From positions 1 through 10,185 of the forward strand of contig URWZ01000046.1 in NCBI GenBank assembly GCA_900551625.1: a stretch of DNA of 10,185 nucleotides, in the 5' to 3' direction. Made by a program: the position numbers and the translations under genes. Below are positions 5,891-10,185 of the stretch, piece by piece. Source of the DNA: an uncultured Collinsella sp. GTDB lineage: Bacteria > Actinomycetota > Coriobacteriia > Coriobacteriales > Coriobacteriaceae. The notes below the pieces were generated by a model. The model saw only the letters and a list, made by a program, of their open reading frames with translations. It made no database searches and was not told where the DNA came from. Every line of letters begins with the position of its first letter. Within the stretch, counting starts at the first letter, position 1.

Positions 5891-6615
5891 CAGTACGCGC
5901 CCCACGGCAGGAGTTTGTCCCCGAGCCTCACGATCCGGTCATACAGCACCGTGTGCCGTTCGTCCGGATTGCCGTCTCGGTGAAAATGTCCGTAATACCA
6001 GCGCCTGTAGTCCAGGCGGTCCTCGAGCTCGTCGAGGAATCCGGTCAGCCGGTCCACATCAGGGCGTTCCCAGCCTGGGTCCGGGTAGAGCGTCGGCGAG
6101 ATCATGCGCGTGGCGCAGGTATGGGTGATGACGCAGTCGACCTTCCAGCCGACCTCGTCGAGCCTTGCCCGCGCGGTATCGAAATCGCGCTCGTCCGGGA
6201 GCTCCTGAGGCCACCAGCTGGAATACGGCACGCGGTATTCCATGTCCACGCTCGTGGCACCGCCCATGGTGAAGATTGTCGAGCCGTCGAGCTCGAAGAC
6301 CTCGCCGCGCGTCAGGCGCCGAATGGGCGAGGTGTCCGACAGGCGCTGCGTCAGCCCGCCGTGCCACGGCTCCATGGGGCGCTCTTCCCAGTGGTCGAAG
6401 CGCTCGTGGTTGCCGTCGACGAACAGTACCGTGTAGGGGCGCGACTCCAGCCAGGCGATGTCGGCGCATTCCTCGGCAGAGAAATCCCACGGAAAGCCAA
6501 AGTCACCGGCGACGATGAGATAGTCGTCGCTGGTAAGGCTATCGCCAAGCTCCCAGTCGCGGAGCTTTTGCATGTCGAGCCCACCGTGGATGTCGCCCGT
6601 CACATAGACCGTCAT
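5890..6615 (-). CDS. calcineurin-like metallophosphoesterase, second of operon
   Basis: A 241-residue enzyme with metal ligand motifs GDIHG (7-11), GDFG (37-40), GNHE (68-71), a histidine in VITHTC (His165) and GHFH (209-212). I place the start at ATG 6615-6613, where the conserved MTVYVTGD begins, with GAGG eight bases upstream; the frame is open further upstream but that part is not protein-like. The ATG overlaps the stop of the first phosphoesterase by four bases (ATGA). It is a diverged duplicate of the third gene. The 17 bases coding for the first residues and those just before them are identical in both copies, a possible trace of gene conversion or selection on the start region. Confidence 0.9.
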   Translation of the reverse strand: MTVYVTGDIHGGLDMQKLRDWELGDSLTSDDYLIVAGDFGFPWDFSAEECADIAWLESRPYTVLFVDGNHERFDHWEERPMEPWHGGLTQRLSDTSPIRRLTRGEVFELDGSTIFTMGGATSVDMEYRVPYSSWWPQELPDERDFDTARARLDEVGWKVDCVITHTCATRMISPTLYPDPGWERPDVDRLTGFLDELEDRLDYRRWYYGHFHRDGNPDERHTVLYDRIVRLGDKLLPWGAY

Positions 6616-7250
6616 CGGATCGCCTCTTCCCTCTTGTACGTCGCCAGCTCGCGCTCGACCTGCCTGTCGCCGGTCTCGTTGACCCACCAGGGCCATTTCA
6701 CCCGGCCGCACGGCTCGTCGACTCCGGCGAACCATTCCCTCAGCTCGTCGAGGCTCACCGGGGAGTGCCCGTTGGCATCGCAACCGACGTCGTAGCGCAG
6801 AAGGCCCTGCTTGCGGTTGAACTCGTTGTACGCGCCGCCGCTGCTGTGGATGTGCCCGTGGAGGTGCCACGATCCATGGTTCATGCCCTGCCAGTCGGCC
6901 ATGGGGTAATGGCTCAGGACGATCTTCTGCCCGTCGATCTTGAGCACGCAGATCGGCGGCTCCACGGTGAACGCGCCCGCGACCGCCGGCTGGGTCCAGT
7001 CCTTGTCGTGGTTTCCCGGGACGAGGTGGATGCGCCTGCAGGCGATCAGCTTGCGCAGGGCATAGGCGTCCTGGGCGGTCATCTTGAATGAGAAATCACC
7101 CAGGATGTAGAGCTCGTCGTCCGCGGCAACCCTGCCGTTGATGCTGTCGACGATGGCGTCGTTCATCTGCCAAATCGTCTCCCACGGGCGGTCGGTGAAC
7201 TTCAGCACGTTCTCATGCCCGAAGTGGGTGTCGCTGGTAAACCAGATCAT
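6612..7250 (-). CDS. metallophosphoesterase, first of operon
   Basis: A 212-residue member of the calcineurin-like superfamily, but of a different branch from the two that follow. Motifs: SDTHFGH (6-12), GDFS (51-54), GNHD (79-82), SHYP (113-116) and HGHIH (131-135). All metal ligands appear present. The start at ATG 7250-7248 follows AAGGAGA at seven bases. The upstream part of the open frame belongs to the leader, not the protein. The pattern with TDRPW....MND.IV.SIN is common in phage and mobile-element phosphoesterases of unknown substrate. It heads a three-gene operon with overlapping start and stop codons, so the three are probably made in fixed proportion. Confidence 0.92.
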   Translation of the reverse strand: MIWFTSDTHFGHENVLKFTDRPWETIWQMNDAIVDSINGRVAADDELYILGDFSFKMTAQDAYALRKLIACRRIHLVPGNHDKDWTQPAVAGAFTVEPPICVLKIDGQKIVLSHYPMADWQGMNHGSWHLHGHIHSSGGAYNEFNRKQGLLRYDVGCDANGHSPVSLDELREWFAGVDEPCGRVKWPWWVNETGDRQVERELATYKREEAIR

Positions 7251-7256
7251 ATTTAT

Positions 7257-7316
7257 GTCTCCTTCTGTCGCTAAAAAACGTTCTCCTTCGAGGTCAGGAG
7301 ACGTTTTATGAGCGAC
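7257..7316 (-). promoter_or_regulatory. leader hairpin with possible alternative pairing to the ribosome site
   Basis: On the minus strand AAAACGTCTCCT (7307-7296) pairs with AGGAGA-A-CGTTTT (7287-7275, one bulged base), extended by GTCGCT with AGCGAC (7316-7311 with 7272-7267). The arm's GTCTCCT could instead pair perfectly with AGGAGAC, the real Shine-Dalgarno of the first phosphoesterase (7263-7257). The AGGAGA in the hairpin thus acts as a decoy copy of the ribosome site. Two exclusive structures, one opening and one closing translation, are possible. Confidence 0.5.
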
Positions 7317-7336
7317 ATGAGGTGCATATCCCTCAT
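7271..7336 (-). CDS. 21-codon leader ORF of phosphoesterase operon
   Basis: ATG at 7336-7334 is preceded by GGAG at eight bases. The peptide begins MRDMHLMSLIKRLL and ends SKENVF before TAG (7273-7271), 20 bases before the first phosphoesterase ATG. The ORF covers both arms of the leader hairpin, so a ribosome on it would change which structure forms. A second small hairpin (CATGAGG 7316-7322 with CCTCATG 7331-7337) covers its start. It may be a regulatory leader peptide or a small protein. I do not recognise its sequence. Confidence 0.45.
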   Translation of the reverse strand: MRDMHLMSLIKRLLTSKENVF

Positions 7337-7442
7337 GTTTCAAGCTCCAATCTGCCGGATTTGCCCAACTAAAAGTTTACGCCCACGCGCGAACAGGATT
7401 TGATTTTTGAAATATGGACGAATTCCTCGTCAGGAGGGTAAA

Positions 7443-7517
7443 ATGGTGCCGACGGCAGCCCAAGTTGTAGAGAGCTGGGCAGAGCCGTTGCTTAATGAAG
7501 TTGGGTCATCGTCTTAG
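7443..7517 (+). CDS. 24-codon ORF with strong ribosome site, perhaps a truncated gene start
   Basis: AGGAGGGTAAA directly precedes ATG 7443. The peptide opens MVPTAAQVVESWAEPLLNEV and stops at TAG 7515-7517, overlapping the stop of the convergent 41-codon gene (TTAG). Such a good ribosome site on so short a frame suggests either a micro-protein or the front of a gene cut off where foreign DNA joins. A GACGA/TCGTC repeat lies just before the ribosome site. No family is recognised. Confidence 0.35.
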   Translation: MVPTAAQVVESWAEPLLNEVGSSS

Positions 7518-7639
7518 CGACGGTGGCCTTTCTTTTTGGGCTTCGAGCCCTGCTTGAGTGCCTTGGAAAGGCCGACAAGGGCCGTGAGGAGCGAGACCGT
7601 AGCGGTCAGGAGCTTCACGAGCTCGGTGAAATCGGTCAT
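7514..7639 (-). CDS. 41-residue hydrophobic peptide with basic tail
   Basis: ATG 7639-7637 follows GGGAGG at eight bases. The peptide begins MTDFTELVKLLTATVSLL, continues through a hydrophobic stretch to about residue 24, then KALKQGSKPKKKGHRR: one membrane-length helix followed by a strongly basic tail. This is the design of small membrane-active peptides such as type I toxins, some holin-like toxins and some leaderless bacteriocins. The Shine-Dalgarno lies in a hairpin (7648-7665) that could keep the mRNA silent, as in many type I toxin messages. An extended -10 promoter lies upstream. No antisense RNA gene was identified, so the toxin reading is a hypothesis; the coding call rests on ribosome site, composition and peptide design. 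Confidence 0.6.
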   Translation of the reverse strand: MTDFTELVKLLTATVSLLTALVGLSKALKQGSKPKKKGHRR

Positions 7640-7647
7640 GGGCATCA

Positions 7648-7665
7648 CCTCCCATCGGATGGAGG
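7648..7665 (-). promoter_or_regulatory. hairpin enclosing the Shine-Dalgarno of the 41-residue peptide
   Basis: On the minus strand CCTCCAT (7665-7659) pairs with ATGGGAGG (7655-7648), one base bulged, around CCG. GGGAGG is the ribosome site of the 41-residue peptide, so the structure would limit its translation. Confidence 0.5.
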
Positions 7666-7702
7666 GCTCTGCCCGGCACGAGGGCTGCCGACAGCAAGGA
7701 CG

Positions 7703-7711
7703 ATTCTATCA
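7703..7711 (-). promoter_or_regulatory. extended -10 promoter of 41-residue peptide gene
   Basis: The minus strand reads TGATAGAAT, that is TGn followed by TAGAAT, one base from the consensus -10. No good -35 is visible, as is tolerated with extended -10 sites. It gives a leader of about 60 bases. Confidence 0.45.
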
Positions 7712-7757
7712 GAGCGGCTGACTCCCGCCCGATATTACCATCCCACCGCGCCTGTGC

Positions 7758-7787
7758 AAAAAAGAGGGCCGCCAAACAGCGACCCTC
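7758..7787 (-). terminator. Rho-independent terminator after secreted-protein genes
   Basis: On the minus strand GAGGGTCGC (7787-7779) pairs with GCGGCCCTC (7772-7764), including one G-U pair, around TGTTTG, and is followed by TTTTTT (7763-7758). It ends the two-gene secreted-protein operon 43 bases after its last stop. Confidence 0.9.
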
Positions 7788-7829
7788 CAGCGAAAGTGCA
7801 CGTTATTTAGATGTGACGTTTATATCAAA

Positions 7830-8249
7830 TTATCTAATTTGATAGTTGCAACGCCATGTTTCCACGGATCCAACCCCAGTAGCTTGAACCTGAGAAAAAT
7901 ATTCACCGTTAGAACCGGTGGCGCGAGTATTAACCCAAGTTGGCGCTAGAGTACTATAGGAATTAGGAAAAGATAGCGACTTGTAATCCCTATATACAAT
8001 TCGATCTTTCACTTCTCGACCATTCAATAGTCCCGTAAAAGTCCAATATACATTCAAGACCCTTTCGCTGTTCGCACGGCGAGCAGTGGTGCCAGAAGCA
8101 TATGAGAGATCATTAGATAGAGAAGCAACCGGCTGAACATCGTTTCTCATATTGCAGACAATCCCGTCCGCAAAGCCTGCAGCCGGAAAGCACAAGCAAA
8201 CAAAAAGGAAGAAAGGACCTACAATTACTTTGATCTTCGTGCTAAGCAT
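7830..8249 (-). CDS. small secreted protein, paralogue of upstream gene
   Basis: A 139-residue protein from ATG 8249-8247, with AGGTGG five bases upstream (an in-frame GTG lies at 8258). It has a clear signal peptide: MLSTKIK, hydrophobic core VIVGPFFLFVCLCFPAAG, and likely cleavage after AGFA. The mature part of about 110 residues has two cysteines (near its start and in WRCNYQIR at the end), many S, N, Y and R, and no recognised domain. It aligns by eye with the upstream gene: R(V)L.VYW.F, Y(R)DYKSLSFPNSYS and the terminal CNYQ-x-R. The AT-rich codons contrast with the GC-rich neighbours, pointing to horizontal acquisition. It could be a bacteriocin-like or host-directed factor; it lacks the lactococcin 972 pattern I would recognise. 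Confidence 0.82.
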   Translation of the reverse strand: MLSTKIKVIVGPFFLFVCLCFPAAGFADGIVCNMRNDVQPVASLSNDLSYASGTTARRANSERVLNVYWTFTGLLNGREVKDRIVYRDYKSLSFPNSYSTLAPTWVNTRATGSNGEYFSQVQATGVGSVETWRCNYQIR

Positions 8250-8269
8250 ATAAGCCACCTACAATCAAA

Positions 8270-8668
8270 TCAACGTGTTTGATAGTTGCACTGAAATACT
8301 TTCATCACGCCGTCAGCCTTGCATGTGGGACAAGTATAAATAAAACTCGTTCGACACGTATCCGGATAAATACGGCTGTAGCTATTCTTGAAGGTTAGTC
8401 GCTTATAAGTTGGGTCCTTTAAAGGAATATTATGACCAACGTTATTAAAACAGTAAAAAGAACAATAGGTATCAAGAACGTCTTCTTGCATAGCGCGCCT
8501 TGCTATAGAGAGCTCATCAAACAAGGAAGCTTGTGTATAAGACGCGCTGGTAGACATACTGTGATTTGCTGTCAGACCAAAAGATGGAGTTACAGCAAAA
8601 AAAGCTGATAAAAGGACAGTTGATGCTGAAAATAACATTAACTTACGAATAACGGATTTTACTGCCAG
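8270..8668 (-). CDS. small secreted cysteine-rich protein, apparent CTG start
   Basis: The first ATG in frame (8638-8636) has no ribosome site and would give a signal peptide without positive charge. Ten codons upstream, CTG (8668-8666) follows GGAGGAG and yields MAVKSVIRKLMLFSAST, a normal signal peptide with basic start and hydrophobic core up to about SFGLTA. I therefore prefer CTG, a rare start. The 132-residue product has six cysteines, all in the predicted mature part, including YCSFYC, DTC, YTCPTC and FQCNYQTR, suggesting disulfides or metal binding. RLTFKNSYS and the CNYQ-x-R end pair it with the downstream paralogue, whose start lies 20 bases after this stop. Both are AT-rich. The function is unknown. 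Confidence 0.75.
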   Translation of the reverse strand: MAVKSVIRKLMLFSASTVLLSAFFAVTPSFGLTANHSMSTSASYTQASLFDELSIARRAMQEDVLDTYCSFYCFNNVGHNIPLKDPTYKRLTFKNSYSRIYPDTCRTSFIYTCPTCKADGVMKVFQCNYQTR

Positions 8669-8675
8669 GACTCCT

Positions 8676-8715
8676 CCAATCCTATTGGATAAAACTGTTA
8701 TTATATTAATATATT
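8676..8715. promoter_or_regulatory. divergent AT-rich promoter region
   Basis: Between the secreted-protein operon (minus) and the membrane-protein gene (plus) lies a very AT-rich stretch. TATAAT on the minus strand (8705-8700) is a perfect -10 box; its -35 is unclear. On plus, TTGGAT (8685-8690) with TATATT (8710-8715) or AATATA (8708-8713) may serve. CCAAT-CCT-ATTGG (8676-8688) is a small inverted repeat touching the minus-strand ribosome site. Confidence 0.5.
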
Positions 8716-8742
8716 TGTATCAGCACTCGAAAGGAGTGACCG

Positions 8743-9198
8743 ATGAGCGGTAGAAGAATCGTCTTGAATGTACTTATGGCAGTAGCACTGGTAACGCTCT
8801 TGGTCTTCTCCTACTCATACGTGAATCACCCAAGATTTGGATATGCTTTATACGCTGTGTTTTCCGGCGAAACAACTTACAACACTTACAACACTATAGT
8901 CTTCATTGACGCGATCTTTTTCTATGTAGTCGGCCCCTTATCAAGCGAACTGGTCGCTTTTGTTGTCTGCTTCAACCTGAATCAACGAAGCCAGACTCAT
9001 TCAGCGACTTCGGCCAAACAAGGAATAAATCTCTTCGCAATAACGATAGTTCTGCAAATTCTGACAGTGTTAATTATCGCCCTGACCGCAACAAACATTT
9101 TGAAGTATGAGTACGGACTCGTCGCAAGCTGCCTCATGGCAATTGTCACAGGTATAGCGGTTTCGCATACGAATCCGGCAAAGAAGCAGCTCAACTAA
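8743..9198 (+). CDS. four-helix membrane protein, divergent from secreted pair
   Basis: A 151-residue protein from ATG 8743 with AAGGAG eight bases upstream. Hydrophobic segments lie at about residues 7-26, 52-78, 95-117 and 125-142; loops are short, and the end KKQLN is basic. No conserved motif or family is recognised. It shares the AT-rich composition of the two secreted-protein genes and is transcribed away from them out of a common promoter region, so the three were probably acquired together. A small multi-helix membrane protein beside small secreted proteins is the usual arrangement of a bacteriocin immunity gene; that role is a guess from context. An exporter-linked or sensing role is the alternative. 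Confidence 0.8.
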   Translation: MSGRRIVLNVLMAVALVTLLVFSYSYVNHPRFGYALYAVFSGETTYNTYNTIVFIDAIFFYVVGPLSSELVAFVVCFNLNQRSQTHSATSAKQGINLFAITIVLQILTVLIIALTATNILKYEYGLVASCLMAIVTGIAVSHTNPAKKQLN

Positions 9199-9204
9199 CA
9201 GGGC

Positions 9205-9458
9205 CTATTTGGAATCCGAATCGTCCATGGAGCCGTCGATGCCGGTTTTGGTGTCGTCCGTATTGGAATCGTCATCCTTGGGGCTTATAGGACAAAATGC
9301 GTGTCTGCTTTAGGGGCATCGGCGCAGTTCGATGCCCCTAAAGCAGACACGCATTTTGTCCTATAAGCCCCGATCAATTCATATTCCTCATCCTCGCCGA
9401 ATTGCGAGTATGGCAGAATCGGCACTGGATGGCAGCGCGCTAGGCCGTGTCCGCGGAG
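9205..9458 (-). pseudogene. acidic C-terminal gene fragment split by a 92-bp palindrome
   Basis: On the minus strand, 9458-9372 reads LRGHGLARCHPVPILPYSQF then GEDEEYELI, with a stop (TAA) just upstream, so it is a fragment. The palindrome at 9280-9371 follows and throws the frame into a stop at its far end. Beyond it, 9279-9205 reads KDDDSNTDDTKTGIDGSMDD then SDSK and TAG. Codon boundaries coincide exactly with both edges of the palindrome, so removing its 92 bases joins EYELI to KDDDS in one frame as a single acidic tail. The original gene is not recognised. Confidence 0.6.
9280..9371. mobile_element. 92-bp perfect palindromic element (42-bp arms, 8-base centre)
   Basis: The left arm 9280-9321 begins GGGGCTTATAGGACAAAATG and ends GGGGCATCG. 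The right arm 9330-9371 is its exact reverse complement over all 42 bases. The centre is GCGCAGTT. It begins GGGG and ends CCCC. It interrupts a reading frame that rejoins when it is removed. No target duplication is visible on the flanks and there is no coding capacity, so it would depend on an enzyme supplied elsewhere, like a MITE or a joined pair of transposon ends. The palindrome is certain; mobility is inferred. Confidence 0.72.
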
Positions 9459-9503
9459 TTACCCCCCGTTTTTATCGTAACAGCTGATTCCAGGGGCGTT
9501 TCA

Positions 9504-9548
9504 CTGTGCCCTTTTCGACAATTTGCTGTGTCCCTTTTGGCAATTTTG
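9504..9548 (+). repeat. two iteron-like 22-bp direct repeats
   Basis: CTGTG-CCCTTTTCGACAATTTG (from 9504) and CTGTGTCCCTTTTGGCAATTTTG (from 9526) are near copies in tandem, 22 bases apart. They lie upstream of a CopG-like gene, the place where replication-initiator iterons often occur on plasmids. Confidence 0.5.
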
Positions 9549-9552
9549 TCTG

Positions 9553-9575
9553 CTATGGGTTATCTCAACCCATAG
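9553..9575. repeat. 9-bp hairpin in putative origin region
   Basis: CTATGGGTT (9553-9561) pairs perfectly with AACCCATAG (9567-9575) around ATCTC. It lies just after the iteron-like repeats. It may be part of a replication origin or a terminator; it has no T-run. The rest of 9580-9660 is AT-rich, with a small TAGTACTA palindrome and no gene. Confidence 0.5.
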
Positions 9576-9661
9576 GGGCCACTAAAAAACGACAGCTTCT
9601 ATTTGCGGCACAGGGAACCGTGTACAGTAGTACTAGAGTTCAAACCGTTTACCTGTGATTG

Positions 9662-9689
9662 TTTACACTTTCGTATATTGTGATATCAT
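9662..9689 (+). promoter_or_regulatory. promoter of copG-like gene
   Basis: TTTACA (9662-9667), 16 bases, then TATCAT (9684-9689) preceded by TGA, giving an extended -10. It overlaps the left arm of the palindromic operator. Confidence 0.6.
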
Positions 9690-9710
9690 GCCACTCAAGA
9701 TATACGAAAG
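9668..9710. promoter_or_regulatory. 11-bp palindromic operator for CopG-like repressor
   Basis: CTTTCGTATAT (9668-9678) is perfectly complementary to ATATACGAAAG (9700-9710). The left arm fills the promoter spacer and the right arm runs into the Shine-Dalgarno. It is probably bound by the ribbon-helix-helix product for autorepression. In the RNA the repeat could also mask the ribosome site. Confidence 0.6.
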
Positions 9711-9721
9711 GAGGTAAAAGT

Positions 9722-9898
9722 ATGGCGCAGAGCAACGACAAGCCGATGACTAAACGGATGATGTTGACCCTGCCGACGGTGCTTTATAGCAAGATCGATA
9801 AGATTTCTCGAGATATTGGTATCAGCAAGTCGGCGTATGTGATCCTCGCTCTTCAGGAATACATCGCCAACCATGAGGACCAGTATCGTCAGATTTAG
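9722..9898 (+). CDS. CopG-like ribbon-helix-helix repressor
   Basis: A 58-residue DNA-binding protein. ATG 9722 follows AAAGGAGGT with ideal spacing; longer in-frame starts run through the promoter and are rejected. The fold is plain: strand TKRMMLTLPTVL, helix YSKIDKISRDIG, turn ISKS, helix AYVILALQEYI. It resembles CopG of pMV158-type plasmids residue by residue (K-R-x-x-x-T-L, then a helix, then (L/I)-S-K-S-A and a second helix), which represses its own promoter and a downstream rep gene to set copy number. The palindromic operator and iteron-like repeats upstream support a plasmid-type role. A chromosomal toxin-antitoxin or element regulator is the alternative. A hairpin terminator follows it. 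Confidence 0.85.
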   Translation: MAQSNDKPMTKRMMLTLPTVLYSKIDKISRDIGISKSAYVILALQEYIANHEDQYRQI

Positions 9899-9911
9899 TT
9901 CGGATATGAAA

Positions 9912-9944
9912 AAAGTCCCCACGCCGCCAAGCAAGAGGGACTTT
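9912..9944. terminator. terminator after copG-like gene
   Basis: AAAGTCCC (9912-9919) pairs perfectly with GGGACTTT (9937-9944) across a 17-base loop. A pyrimidine-rich tail follows on plus and a T-run (complement of 9910-9914) on minus, so it may work both ways. Confidence 0.65.
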
Positions 9945-9989
9945 CTTCAAATCAGAATTGGCTGTTCAGCCTGTTGTTGTCTGCATTTT

Positions 9990-10045
9990 AGCACGCAAAG
10001 GCGTGCTGTGGACACTTCTGTTGCCATAATACCAAAATATTATGG
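9990..10045. repeat. two small perfect inverted repeats before the last gene
   Basis: AGCACGC (9990-9996) pairs with GCGTGCT (10001-10007) around AAAG. CCATAATA (10024-10031) pairs with TATTATGG (10038-10045) around CCAAAA. They occupy the 190-base gap between the copG-like gene and the gene at the window edge, and may be operators or countertranscript structures. Confidence 0.5.
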
Positions 10046-10092
10046 TCACGCTCGGCAACTGGGTTGGATAGCCTCGCACCGGAGGCATCAAC

Positions 10093-10185
10093 ATGAGTAC
10101 AAGTAGCTACAAACCGCAAAAAGGCCGTGGCGTCCCGTGGCCTACAGATACGGACGCTCCATCGATTGCCGACCAGGCCGAGACG
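10093..10185 (+). CDS. 5' end of an unidentified gene, runs off the window
   Basis: ATG 10093 follows CGGAGG at seven bases. The 31 codons present begin MSTSSYKPQKGRGVPWPTDT and stay open to the edge. The N-terminus is polar and basic, with no signal peptide. Its place downstream of a CopG-like repressor suggests a replication initiator or mobilisation protein, but too little is visible to assign a family. Confidence 0.6.
   Translation, partial: MSTSSYKPQKGRGVPWPTDTDAPSIADQAET

Noticed and set aside
5228..6795. Two long plus-strand ORFs opposite the phosphoesterase genes
   Set aside because: The minus strand carries complete metallophosphoesterase motifs in the right order; the plus frames are V/A/P/R-rich shadows.
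2840..7406. AACAGGATTCGATTT (2840-2854) and AACAGGATTTGATTT (7392-7406) as attachment-site repeats flanking a 4.5-kb island
   Set aside because: A 14/15 match between two places in 10 kb is expected by chance about once or twice, and no integrase or tRNA gene is next to either copy.
7830..8668. Lactococcin 972-type bacteriocins
   Set aside because: The signal peptides and size fit loosely, but the tryptophan/glycine pattern and length of the mature region do not match what I know of that family.
9622..9636. GTACAGTAGTACTAG as a rolling-circle nick site
   Set aside because: It is only vaguely like TACTACG and is not in the loop of a hairpin.
9873..10106. 77-residue plus-strand ORF between copG and the edge gene
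   Set aside because: It runs through the terminator and both inverted repeats, overlaps copG, and has no proper ribosome site.

Overview
The window reads as an accessory region of a gut-type Actinobacterium, most plausibly a member of the Coriobacteriia. This is inferred from high-GC codon use in most genes, clear Shine-Dalgarno sites, and a broken gene whose C-terminus resembles a DUF559/Vsr-like family common in that class. No rRNA, tRNA or single-copy core gene is present to fix the taxon. The window looks like a patchwork of mobile DNA, with several truncated genes, sharp shifts in base composition and many perfect inverted repeats.

Left part (1-2740). The 3' end of an antibiotic/lantibiotic-type ABC ATPase gene overlaps a gene for a membrane-anchored or exported protein. 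Next comes a scrapyard of gene remnants: a plus-strand C-terminal fragment and a minus-strand C-terminal fragment facing each other across a hairpin, then a frameshifted endonuclease-fold gene. That gene ends stop-to-stop against a minus-strand four-helix DUF1648-like membrane protein, which is preceded by a small overlapping ORF.

Middle part (2900-7340). A toxin-antitoxin-like pair on the minus strand (toxin first, ribbon-helix-helix protein second) has a perfect inverted repeat on each side. A serine recombinase diverges from it. A coiled-coil protein follows, convergent across a strong hairpin with a minus-strand operon of three calcineurin-type metallophosphoesterases whose start and stop codons overlap. 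The operon leader holds a 21-codon ORF and a hairpin that could pair alternatively with the true ribosome binding site.

Right part (7440-10185). There is a 41-residue hydrophobic/basic peptide gene with its Shine-Dalgarno inside a hairpin, then a terminator, then two tandem AT-rich genes for related small secreted proteins (one apparently starting at CTG). A divergent four-helix membrane protein follows. Beyond it is a 92-base near-total palindrome (42-base perfect arms) that splits the tail of a dead reading frame; deleting exactly those 92 bases rejoins the frame. The right end looks like a plasmid control region: iteron-like repeats, a hairpin, a CopG-like repressor under its own palindromic operator, a terminator, and the first 31 codons of another gene running off the edge.

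The secreted pair plus divergent membrane protein, the metallophosphoesterase operon with its leader, the hydrophobic peptide and the 92-base palindrome are the least conventional items and the best candidates for undescribed biology.
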